A stretch of 6,315 bases of DNA from assembly GCA_900557475.1 (NCBI GenBank), contig USTA01000053.1, positions 1 through 6,315 on the forward strand, written 5' to 3'. Both the position numbers and the translations under genes were made by a program. The notes below the pieces were generated by a model that worked only from the letters and a program-made list of their open reading frames with translations, searched no databases and was not told where the DNA came from. Shown in pieces: positions 1-5,769 of this stretch. How positions within the stretch are numbered: position 1 is the stretch's first letter; each line of letters starts with the position of its first letter. The stretch comes from an uncultured Clostridium sp. GTDB lineage: Bacteria; Bacillota; Clostridia; TANB77; CAG-508.

Positions 1-108
1 AATATAGCAAAGGAGCTATGTATTTTAGACGTATCTAAAATGCATGGCTTTTTTGAACTGTATCAATATAATTATGTAAAGTATATAAGACAAAGGAAAA
101 GTCAATGA
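1..108 (+). CDS. 3' end of an unrecognised gene (partial)
   Basis: The first frame is open from the window edge for 35 codons and ends at a TGA at 106-108. The tail reads ...LDVSKMHGFFELYQ... and finishes with a basic stretch, IRQRKSQ. Thirty-five open codons in such AT-rich DNA are moderately unlikely by chance, and the residue mix looks like ordinary protein. The stop lies 34 bases before the next start with no convincing promoter between, so the two genes may be co-transcribed. I do not recognise the family. I looked for resemblance to DGR reverse-transcriptase or Avd C-termini, because of the gene that follows, and could not support either. Confidence 0.45.
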   Translation, partial: NIAKELCILDVSKMHGFFELYQYNYVKYIRQRKSQ

Positions 109-129
109 CAGAATAATAAAAAAGTAAAC

Positions 130-134
130 GGAGG
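130..134 (+). promoter_or_regulatory. Ribosome binding site that selects the start at 143
   Basis: GGAGG lies only 2 bases before the ATG at 137 but 8 bases before the in-frame ATG at 143. The second spacing is normal for Bacillota, so the ATG at 143 is preferred. The choice changes the prepilin leader from 12 to 10 residues. Confidence 0.65.
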
Positions 135-142
135 AAATGAAA

Positions 143-1801
143 ATGAAGGAGAAACTAAAGAAAGCAAGAGGAATAACGTTAATAGCATTGGTAGTAACCA
201 TAATAGTACTATTAATCTTAGCAGGAGTAGCAATAACTTTAAGTATAGGAGAAAATGGAATATTTAAAAGAGCGGGACAGGCAGCAGATACTTGGGAAAA
301 TGCAACAAAAAATGAAGAAAAAGAAATGAATGGAGTAGTAGATATAATAGACAACATAAATGCAGAAAATAATGGTTCAAGTGGAAATTATGACAAAGAA
401 AAAAGGGTAAATGCACCAGCTCTAAAAACAGGAATGACACCTATAAAATTTAATGAAGCAACAGCTAGCAAAAAAGGCGAAGCAGTAAAAACAACAAAAG
501 AAGATAAAGACTGGTATTCATATGAAAATAAAAAATGGGCAAATGCAGAAACACAAGACGGAAGTATGTGGGTATGGATACCAAGATATGCATATAGAAT
601 AAATAGTGATACACAAACAACAGATATAGTATTTTTAATAGGAACATCGGACAATTATTATGATGAACAAGGAAAACTTCAAACGGCCAAAAGATGTAAG
701 TCGAAAAAAGAAAAAGTAGACACAGAGGCAGGCTATACAGTACATCCAGCATTTACAGACGAATCAAGCATAGAATTTAGAAATGGTGGATGGGATAGGG
801 AATTAACAGGAGTATGGGTATCAAAATTTGAAGCAGCATATGCAACAAGTGGAGAACTACCTAACAAAGCACCAGTAAAAGAAAGTAGTGTAGTATATAC
901 AGTAGCAAGTGTATGGGCACCACTTATAGAATTAAAAGGAGTAAAACCTAATGCAACGGTAGACGGGGGAATGTCAGCAAGAAACTGGATAGATGGAAAA
1001 TATGAAGTAAATAAAGAAAAGATAAAATATCCAACATTTCAAGGCTCGAGTTACGCTATGAATTATACAAGTATAAATGATGCGAACAATATTTCAAGAG
1101 CATTAACAGAGGAAGGAAATATATACGGACTTTCGACATTAGATACAGATAGCCATTTAATGAAAAACAGTGAATGGGGAGCGGTAACATACTTATGCAA
1201 AAGTACAAAATATGGAATAGGAAACAAAGATATAGCTGTAAATAGCAAAGATTTAAATAATGGAGGAGTAAGTAATACAAAGGAACAAGGAAATAAATTA
1301 GCAAGTGTATATGCAGTAACAGGATATAATAGTGATAATAATGAGTGGAATGATTATTTAGGGGAAAGCTTAAGTAGTTCAACAACAGGAAATATATATG
1401 GAATATATGACTTAGCAGGAGGTTGTTGGGATAGAATGACGGGGTATATAAATAATGGCGTTAATAAGGAAGCGGCGAGTGTAGTTGTAGGAAAAGATAA
1501 GAGTACAAAATATGCAACTGTATATCCGTATTCAGATGTAGGTGAAACAGATACAGAAAAGGCTAAAACAAATTATAATTTAAATGACAAGATTTTTGGC
1601 GATGCGATAATTGAAACATCTACATTAGGAGATGGTGATACTAGTTGGAATAATAAATTTTCGGAATATATAGGAGGAGAAAAACCATTTTTCGTTAGAG
1701 GTGGAACGTATAAAGAGATGAATAATTACGGAATTTGTGCATTTACTAGATGTAATTCTTTGCCTAGCTATAATCTAGGGTTTAGAACGGTATTAGCATA
1801 A
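143..1801 (+). CDS. Prepilin-like surface protein with a C-terminal FGE/C-type-lectin-like domain; candidate DGR target
   Basis: 552 residues from the preferred ATG; an ATG at 137 would add two. Residues 1-10 form a basic leader ending in Gly, followed by a long hydrophobic helix (11-34, beginning ITLIALVV). This is the layout of a type IV prepilin cut between G10 and I11, but the usual Glu at mature position 5 is Ala15. Residues 40-90 are a polar, probably helical or flexible spacer. From about 125 the sequence matches a family I know from Clostridia by its landmarks: WVWIPRYAY (143-151), LTGVWVSKFEA (221-231), SHLMKNSEWGAVTYL (337-351), TTGNIYGIYDLAGG (414-427) and a C-terminal RGG...LGFRTVLA (519-552). 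This resembles the formylglycine-generating-enzyme-like version of the C-type lectin fold. I see no basis for enzyme activity and infer a ligand-binding or adhesive role at the cell surface. The end of the domain is a candidate hypervariable region. An alternative is an ordinary, non-variable FGE-like domain protein. No own promoter is evident; it may be read from upstream. Confidence 0.85.
   Translation: MKEKLKKARGITLIALVVTIIVLLILAGVAITLSIGENGIFKRAGQAADTWENATKNEEKEMNGVVDIIDNINAENNGSSGNYDKEKRVNAPALKTGMTPIKFNEATASKKGEAVKTTKEDKDWYSYENKKWANAETQDGSMWVWIPRYAYRINSDTQTTDIVFLIGTSDNYYDEQGKLQTAKRCKSKKEKVDTEAGYTVHPAFTDESSIEFRNGGWDRELTGVWVSKFEAAYATSGELPNKAPVKESSVVYTVASVWAPLIELKGVKPNATVDGGMSARNWIDGKYEVNKEKIKYPTFQGSSYAMNYTSINDANNISRALTEEGNIYGLSTLDTDSHLMKNSEWGAVTYLCKSTKYGIGNKDIAVNSKDLNNGGVSNTKEQGNKLASVYAVTGYNSDNNEWNDYLGESLSSSTTGNIYGIYDLAGGCWDRMTGYINNGVNKEAASVVVGKDKSTKYATVYPYSDVGETDTEKAKTNYNLNDKIFGDAIIETSTLGDGDTSWNNKFSEYIGGEKPFFVRGGTYKEMNNYGICAFTRCNSLPSYNLGFRTVLA
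1688..1798 (+). other. Candidate DGR variable region (VR) at the 3' end of the pilin-lectin gene
   Basis: This stretch encodes residues 516-552. A conserved FFVRGG start and a GFRTVLA end flank 25 residues (522-546, bases 1706-1780) of mixed chemistry. In lectin-fold DGR targets the VR lies at exactly this place, at the extreme C-terminus, and template AAY codons give rise to NNY codons. Fifteen of the 25 codons here end in T or C. Where a choice existed the codons are ATT, ACT, TCT and CCT, while the body of the gene mostly uses ATA, ACA, TCA or AGT, and CCA. No template repeat occurs in the window, so the assignment rests on position, motif and codon form only. Non-DGR FGE-like proteins can also end in NLGFR. 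Confidence 0.45.
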
Positions 1802-1842
1802 TTTAATAAGACTAAATACAAAACACAGGAAATTTAAAATGA

Positions 1843-1889
1843 ATATCCCATCTAAAATTAAAGGTTTTATCTAATTTTAGATGGGATAT
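1843..1889. repeat. Perfect 18-bp inverted repeat downstream of the candidate VR
   Basis: Arms 1843-1860 and 1872-1889 are exact reverse complements, separated by an 11-base loop (1861-1871). The repeat begins 41 bases after the stop of the pilin-lectin gene and lies between it and the convergent murC. It may be a bidirectional terminator, but there is no T-run on the plus side and only a modest one (TCATTTTAAATTT) on the minus side. Known DGRs often carry a hairpin or cruciform just past the VR, but the described ones are shorter and GC-richer with a small loop. The structure is certain; its role is not. Confidence 0.8.
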
Positions 1890-1941
1890 CAGGCTACTAA
1901 TGAATAGCTAAAAATATGTTTCTTATATATATTAAATTCAA

Positions 1942-3330
1942 TTAATCAACAAGTTTTGGACCTATTTGTGTTATAGTACCAGCACCTTGAGTTAGAACTA
2001 TATCATCTGGTTTTGCATTTCTTTTTATAAATTCTACAATATCGTCAAAATTTGGAATGTAATATGCAGTTCTACCCATTGAATCAATTTTTTCAACAAT
2101 ATCTTTTGCAGAAATTCCATATGTATTTTTTTCTCTTGCAGCATAAATATCTGTAACTACAATATTATCAAATTTCATAAGAGAAGAAGCAAATTCATCA
2201 AGCAATTCCTTTGTTCTACTATATGTATGAGGTTGAAATATAACCCAAGAATGATTATAGTTCTTTTTAGATAAAGCGTCATATACAGCATTTATTTCTG
2301 TTGGATGATGTCCATAATCATCATATACTTTTACATCATTAAATTCACCAATATATTCGAATCTTCTATGAGCTCCCTTATATTTTTGAAGAGCGTTTTT
2401 TATATCATTTTTATCTAGTCCAAATTCATTACATAAAGCTATACAAGAAAGAGCATTTAACACATTATGCTTTCCAGGAACAGATAATTTCATTGTTTTA
2501 TAAAATGTATTATTATAATATACATCAAAAGATGGGAAACCATTTTTATCAAATGATATATTTTTGGCTACAAAGTTAGCATTTGAAGAGTTTATGCCAA
2601 ATGTTAAGCTTTTTGCTTTTGTATATTGTGATAAATGAGAACAATTTTCATCATCAGCATTATATACTAAAATACCATCATCAGGTAAGAGTTTAACATA
2701 TTTTATAAATGAAGCCTTTATATTATCAAGAGATCCATAATAATCTAAATGGTCATTATCTATATTTAAAATGATTTCTGCTTTTGGAAAAAATTTTAAA
2801 AAGCTTTCTACATATTCACAAGCCTCTAAAATAAAGAAATCACTATTTCCAACTTTGTAATTTCCATCAATTGCATCAAGAGCGGCCCCTATTTGAATTG
2901 TGGGATCTTTTTTGGCTTCTAAAAAGCACATTGAAAGCATAGAAGTAGTTGTAGACTTGCCATGTGTTCCAGAAACACATAAAGTATTTCTAAAGCATTT
3001 AGTTATCTCTCCTAAAAAGTCAGCCCTTTCTACAACTGGAATTCCTAATTTATGTGCTTCAACAAGTTCTATATCATTATTTTGGATTGCTGCTGAAAAT
3101 ATTACTAAATCAGCTTGAGATAATTTTGATAGATTATGGCCAATAGAAACATCTATTCCATTAGAAATCAATTTATCTGTAACTTCAGATGCAGAAATAT
3201 CAGAGCCAGAAACTGAAAATCCCCAGTTTTTTAAAATTTCAGCAATTCCACTCATGCTAACTCCGCCGATTCCAATCATGTAAATTTTTTTATATCGTTT
3301 TAATTCTTGAATGTTAGTCAAGTAATTCAC
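1942..3330 (-). CDS. murC: UDP-N-acetylmuramate--L-alanine ligase MurC
   Basis: Cytoplasmic ATP-dependent ligase that joins L-alanine to UDP-N-acetylmuramic acid, the first step of stem-peptide assembly in peptidoglycan synthesis. The 462 residues match the usual length of the family. Landmarks: nucleotide-sugar-binding GIGG (20-23), ATP-binding P-loop GTHGKSTT (121-128), EACEY with the metal/catalytic Glu (169-173), NIDNDHLDYYG (189-199), PGKHNVLNA (285-293), HRRFE (321-325), DDYGHHPTEI (337-346), FQPHTYSRT (365-373) and the C-terminal TQGAGTI (448-454). All three Mur-ligase domains are present and intact. The start is ambiguous. The GTG at 3330 sits only 1 base after AAAGGAG (3332-3338), whereas a TTG at 3321 (three codons in) has a 10-base gap. 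Either gives an intact Rossmann domain. The gene is single, divergent from spoVG, and read from its own promoter. Confidence 0.97.
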   Translation of the reverse strand: MNYLTNIQELKRYKKIYMIGIGGVSMSGIAEILKNWGFSVSGSDISASEVTDKLISNGIDVSIGHNLSKLSQADLVIFSAAIQNNDIELVEAHKLGIPVVERADFLGEITKCFRNTLCVSGTHGKSTTTSMLSMCFLEAKKDPTIQIGAALDAIDGNYKVGNSDFFILEACEYVESFLKFFPKAEIILNIDNDHLDYYGSLDNIKASFIKYVKLLPDDGILVYNADDENCSHLSQYTKAKSLTFGINSSNANFVAKNISFDKNGFPSFDVYYNNTFYKTMKLSVPGKHNVLNALSCIALCNEFGLDKNDIKNALQKYKGAHRRFEYIGEFNDVKVYDDYGHHPTEINAVYDALSKKNYNHSWVIFQPHTYSRTKELLDEFASSLMKFDNIVVTDIYAAREKNTYGISAKDIVEKIDSMGRTAYYIPNFDDIVEFIKRNAKPDDIVLTQGAGTITQIGPKLVD

Positions 3331-3363
3331 TCTCCTTTAAATTTATTATATGTCCACTTAACA

Positions 3364-3392
3364 ATTATATTACAAATCTGGGAAAAAAACAA
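3364..3392 (-). promoter_or_regulatory. Housekeeping (sigma-A type) promoter for murC
   Basis: Reading the minus strand, TTGTTT (3387-3392) and a perfect TATAAT (3364-3369) are separated by exactly 17 bases. Transcription would start near 3357, leaving a leader of about 27 bases that contains the AAAGGAG ribosome binding site. In AT-rich DNA such matches arise by chance, but position and spacing fit well. Confidence 0.55.
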
Positions 3393-3434
3393 TATGTATG
3401 GTGACATAAAACTCGAACTTTTTTGTAAAATAAA

Positions 3435-3461
3435 GAAGGAAAATAGAAATTCTTAGCGAAT
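3435..3461 (+). promoter_or_regulatory. Sigma-H promoter for spoVG
   Basis: GAAGGAAAA (3435-3443) fits the Bacillus sigma-H -35 consensus RnAGGAwWW. AGCGAAT (3455-3461) fits the -10 consensus RnnGAAT. The gap is 11 bases, as in that consensus. spoVG is the classic sigma-H-dependent gene in Bacillus subtilis, which makes a chance match less likely. Transcription would start about 60 bases before the ATG. A TATAAT at 3493-3498 lacks a good -35 partner. Confidence 0.65.
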
Positions 3462-3526
3462 ATATAAAATAGTATGGAAATAAAATGTACCATATAATAC
3501 AAAACTTTGGAAGGAGATTACATATT

Positions 3527-3826
3527 ATGGAAATCACAGACGTAAGATTAAGAAAAGTAAATTCAGAGAACAGATTAAAAGCTGTTGCATCTGTAACATT
3601 TGATAACGAATTTGTTGTACATGAAATTAAAGTTATCAAAAATCCTGAAGGAGTATTATTTATTGCTATGCCTAGCAAAAAGATTAAGAGCACTGGAGAA
3701 CATAAGGATATAGCACATCCTATAAATCCTGCTACTAGAGAAAAAATCCAAAAAGCTATATTAGAAGTATACAATAATACCCCTGAACCTGAGGAAAAAG
3801 AAGAATCTTCAGATTCAGAAGAATAA
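3527..3826 (+). CDS. spoVG: Septation/sporulation regulator SpoVG
   Basis: Small cytoplasmic nucleic-acid-binding regulator. In Bacillus it affects asymmetric septation and sporulation; in other Bacillota it influences capsule, virulence and envelope genes. The 99 residues begin with the family signature [11 protein letters not shown], followed by [12 protein letters not shown] (15-26), FVVHEIKVI (29-37), [11 protein letters not shown] (42-52), and [19 protein letters not shown] (61-79), which includes the C-terminal helix. The last 15 or so residues are a strongly acidic tail ([14 protein letters not shown]), as is common and variable in the family. The open frame extends upstream to an ATG at 3485. 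I place the start at 3527 because AAGGAG (3511-3516) lies 10 bases before it and homologues begin there. glmU, a frequent neighbour in Bacillota, does not follow; a terminator does. Confidence 0.97.
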   Translation: MEITDVRLRKVNSENRLKAVASVTFDNEFVVHEIKVIKNPEGVLFIAMPSKKIKSTGEHKDIAHPINPATREKIQKAILEVYNNTPEPEEKEESSDSEE

Positions 3827-3834
3827 TAAATTTT

Positions 3835-3857
3835 AAGGAGGCAGGAAGCCTCCTTTT
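3835..3857 (+). terminator. Intrinsic terminator of spoVG
   Basis: AAGGAGGC (3835-3842) and GCCTCCTT (3848-3855) form a perfect 8-bp, fairly GC-rich stem with a 5-base loop, ending in a short TTTT run. It starts 8 bases after the spoVG stop. The T-tract is short, so read-through is possible. Confidence 0.7.
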
Positions 3858-3860
3858 ATG

Positions 3861-3899
3861 TTATTGTATAAAAAGAATAAAACTTTCCTTATACAATAA
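3861..3899. repeat. 11-bp inverted repeat between the spoVG terminator and the next promoter
   Basis: TTATTGTATAA (3861-3871) and TTATACAATAA (3889-3899) are exact reverse complements with a 17-base spacer. The right arm ends 6 bases before the -35 box at 3906, so it could be an operator for the next gene. It could also be a second weak hairpin after the spoVG terminator. No function is shown by the sequence. Confidence 0.55.
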
Positions 3900-3905
3900 T
3901 ATATT

Positions 3906-3934
3906 TTGAAAGAAAAATTAAAATAAGTTATATT
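3906..3934 (+). promoter_or_regulatory. Probable promoter of the YjdF-like gene
   Basis: TTGAAA (3906-3911) and TATATT (3929-3934) are 17 bases apart, close to the sigma-A consensus. The start of transcription would fall near 3941, giving a very short leader with the GTGAGG ribosome binding site (3947-3952). Confidence 0.5.
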
Positions 3935-3959
3935 ATAAATGTAAAAGTGAGGAAAATTT

Positions 3960-4598
3960 ATGACAGATAAAGAAAATAGAAAGATGAGTATAAATGCAAT
4001 ACTTACAAATATATTGCGTGTTTTTATAATAATTTTAGCAATAGTTTTATGCATTGAAAAAGATTACAAAAATATGGGGATTTTAGCTCTTACAATGGTA
4101 TTAACATTTTATGATAAAATTGTAGCAAAAGTTTTTAAAATAGAATTAGAAGAAAAACTAAAAATAGCAATAACTTTATTTATTTTTGGAGCACAATGTT
4201 TAGGTACAGTATTAGGCTTTTATGGAAAATTTTTGTGGTGGGATACAATGCTCCATACATTGTCTGGTGTCATATTCTTTTTTGTAGGAGAAACTTTATT
4301 AAAACAGATTTCAAACAAGGAAAAAGTGAAACTAAATAATAAAAAGATAATTATAATATTTGCAGTTTGCTTTGCACTTTCAACAGGCGTTTTCTGGGAG
4401 ATATTTGAGTTTTTTGTAGATACTGTATTTGGTCAAAACATGCAAGTGGCAAAAGGACTAATGGGCAGGGATGCGATTATGGATACTATGATAGACCTAA
4501 TTTCATTAGTGGTAGGGACTTCCTTTATTGCAGGTTTGCAGATATTTGGAATAAGTAAAAAGAAAGATTCATTAGAAAATAATGAAAGCATTAAATAA
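3960..4598 (+). CDS. Polytopic membrane protein resembling the YjdF/DUF2238 family
   Basis: 212 residues with about six hydrophobic segments (roughly 13-31, 38-56, 68-88, 97-115, 128-144 and 176-196) and hydrophilic ends. Conserved-looking polar motifs sit at or inside the membrane edges: WWDTMLH (93-99), WEIFEF (146-151) with D154, and GRDAIMDTMIDL (169-180). The arrangement D..LH..SG, then WE..E, then D..D..D recalls YjdF-like DUF2238 membrane proteins, whose function is unknown to me; I judge this by motif pattern only. The clustered Asp, Glu and His could bind a metal or form an active site within the membrane, which is inference. GTGAGG lies 7 bases before the ATG. The gene has its own promoter and terminator, so it looks monocistronic. 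No frameshift or truncation is visible. Confidence 0.8.
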   Translation: MTDKENRKMSINAILTNILRVFIIILAIVLCIEKDYKNMGILALTMVLTFYDKIVAKVFKIELEEKLKIAITLFIFGAQCLGTVLGFYGKFLWWDTMLHTLSGVIFFFVGETLLKQISNKEKVKLNNKKIIIIFAVCFALSTGVFWEIFEFFVDTVFGQNMQVAKGLMGRDAIMDTMIDLISLVVGTSFIAGLQIFGISKKKDSLENNESIK

Positions 4599-4636
4599 AA
4601 TGTTAAAAATTAAGTACAATAAAAAAATAAATATAA

Positions 4637-4672
4637 AAAAAGAATGATGAGTATAAACTTATCATTCTTTTT
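4637..4672. terminator. Bidirectional intrinsic terminator between convergent genes
   Basis: The arms 4637-4651 and 4658-4672 pair over 15 positions with one G-T wobble and a 6-base loop. The stem has an A-run on its left flank and a T-run on its right, so it works as hairpin plus U-tract on both strands. It serves the YjdF-like gene (plus) and the unknown membrane protein (minus), whose stop is only 5 bases past it. Confidence 0.85.
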
Positions 4673-4677
4673 ACTTA

Positions 4678-5634
4678 TTATAGTTCTAAATCGTCATCTT
4701 TATCGGAAATTACTACTTGTGTATTTTTGTTATCATCAAATTCTTTTTTATTTTCTTTATTTTCAACGATTTTTCCTTTTTCGTATTTTATAGGTGTATT
4801 TGATAACTCATTCGTTTTTATAGTTGTATTCATAATAGCTTTTAAAGTATCCTTAATATCAAGGTTATCTTTATTTCGCAAAAGTGACTCTAGTTTTAAT
4901 TGATATTCAATTGACCTAGAAAGTACATCTGGAATATTGTCTGGAGTAATAGAAATATGGCTACCTACTTGAGCATAATTACTATCTTCATTTTCATATG
5001 CTACTCTAAACTCAGCACCTTCATAATTTGAAGGTGGAAGAGTAACTAACGCTCCAGCAGACTTTATTGGAGCATCTCCATTAGTCTCTTTATAGGCATC
5101 AAATACAGTAGTAGTAATTATATCGTGCGAAAGATCATTACTTTCTTTTAATAAATTTAAGACCTGCTCAGAAGTAATTGAATCTGCATTTTCTTGATAT
5201 TGTGAAATAATATCATTTAATTTTATATTAAAAGCTTTTTGCTCTAAATTTAAATTTCTATCACTAGACTCAGAAATTTTTGTTGTAGTAGAAGATTTAT
5301 TAAAGGCATCAAGATTACCTAAATTTTCTTCTTGGGAATTCTCAAGTCTATTAGCGGTTTTATCAAAAGAAGAGTAATCGAGTGTAACTGCAACTATTCC
5401 AGCAGAAACAATAGCACCTAAAATTCCTAATTTAAGTGAAAGAGATAATTTTTTGTTTCTTTTTCTTAAAGGTTTCCCTTTATTAACAAAAGTTTTTTTG
5501 TTGTTTTTTTGTTTTCTATCAAATTCTTCTCTATCAAGTTTTTCTCTAAGCTCCTTTTTTTCTAAATAATTATCTTGAACCATTTTTACAGCGTCTAGCT
5601 TTAATTCATTATTCTTATATTCATTATTATACAT
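4678..5634 (-). CDS. Unrecognised single-pass membrane protein with a large outer domain
   Basis: 318 residues from the ATG at 5634. An in-frame ATG at 5646 would add four residues, but it overlaps the ribosome binding site: GGAGG (5640-5644 on the minus strand) lies 5 bases before the ATG at 5634, so the later start is preferred. Residues 1-62 are highly charged and probably helical or coiled coil (about 14-45), ending in a strongly basic stretch (43-62). One hydrophobic segment follows (about 63-84). With basic residues on its N-terminal side, the N-terminus is likely cytoplasmic and residues 90-318 outside. The outer part starts with a Ser/Thr/Asn-rich linker (100-128). A more ordered region of about 130-280 follows, including GALVTLPPSNYEGAEFRVAY (194-213), and then an acidic tail ending DKDDDLEL. 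I recognise no family. The gene is divergent from uppP; an envelope role is guessed from context only. Confidence 0.8.
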   Translation of the reverse strand: MYNNEYKNNELKLDAVKMVQDNYLEKKELREKLDREEFDRKQKNNKKTFVNKGKPLRKRNKKLSLSLKLGILGAIVSAGIVAVTLDYSSFDKTANRLENSQEENLGNLDAFNKSSTTTKISESSDRNLNLEQKAFNIKLNDIISQYQENADSITSEQVLNLLKESNDLSHDIITTTVFDAYKETNGDAPIKSAGALVTLPPSNYEGAEFRVAYENEDSNYAQVGSHISITPDNIPDVLSRSIEYQLKLESLLRNKDNLDIKDTLKAIMNTTIKTNELSNTPIKYEKGKIVENKENKKEFDDNKNTQVVISDKDDDLEL

Positions 5635-5662
5635 AAATTCCTCCATAAAACTATATAAATTA

Positions 5663-5691
5663 ATTATAACATTAAAAAAATATATTTACAA
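5663..5691 (-). promoter_or_regulatory. Promoter of the unknown membrane protein gene
   Basis: On the minus strand, TTGTAA (5686-5691) and a perfect TATAAT (5663-5668) are 17 bases apart. The -10 is extended by a TG one base upstream (TGTTATAAT). Transcription would begin near 5656, about 20 bases before the start codon. Confidence 0.6.
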
Positions 5692-5714
5692 TATATATAG
5701 TAAAATGTTAGAAT
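5685..5714 (+). promoter_or_regulatory. Promoter of uppP, sharing -35 bases with the divergent promoter
   Basis: TTTACA (5685-5690) and TAGAAT (5709-5714) are 18 bases apart, and the -10 is extended by TG (TGTTAGAAT). The -35 covers almost the same bases as the -35 of the opposite promoter, so polymerase could probably occupy only one at a time. The resulting leader of about 50 bases holds AAGGAGG (5751-5757). Confidence 0.45.
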
Positions 5715-5769
5715 ACTTAATATGCTAAAACTAAGAAAATATAAAAAATAAAGGAGGATATTAGTAAAA

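Noticed and set aside
1..136. Possible DGR Avd or reverse-transcriptase tail, or a promoter for the pilin-lectin gene (TATAAT at 67-72, TTGAAC at 53-58).
   Set aside because: The 35 residues match neither protein type in any way I can point to, and the two boxes are only 8 bases apart, so they do not form a promoter.
388..1385. Several open frames on the minus strand opposite the pilin-lectin gene.
   Set aside because: They are rich in Leu, Tyr and Phe, as expected from the complement of A-rich codons, and have no start signals or family likeness.
1115..1402. Short direct repeat inside the pilin-lectin gene (GGAAATATATACGGA at 1115-1129 and a 14/15 copy at 1388-1402), considered as a template/variable repeat pair.
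   Set aside because: It is only 15 bases long, lies well away from the C-terminus, and simply encodes the motif GNIYG twice; the one mismatch is C/T.
2900..3118. Open frame of 72 codons on the plus strand inside murC.
   Set aside because: It is the antisense shadow of a clear murC coding region and lacks a ribosome binding site.
3485..3526. Upstream ATG extending spoVG by 14 residues.
   Set aside because: The SpoVG family starts at MEITDVR, and the ribosome binding site at 3511-3516 lies inside this extension.
3370..3774. 134-codon minus-strand frame across spoVG and its upstream region.
   Set aside because: It lies antisense to a certain gene and its promoters; its hydrophobic composition is an artefact of the AT-rich complement.
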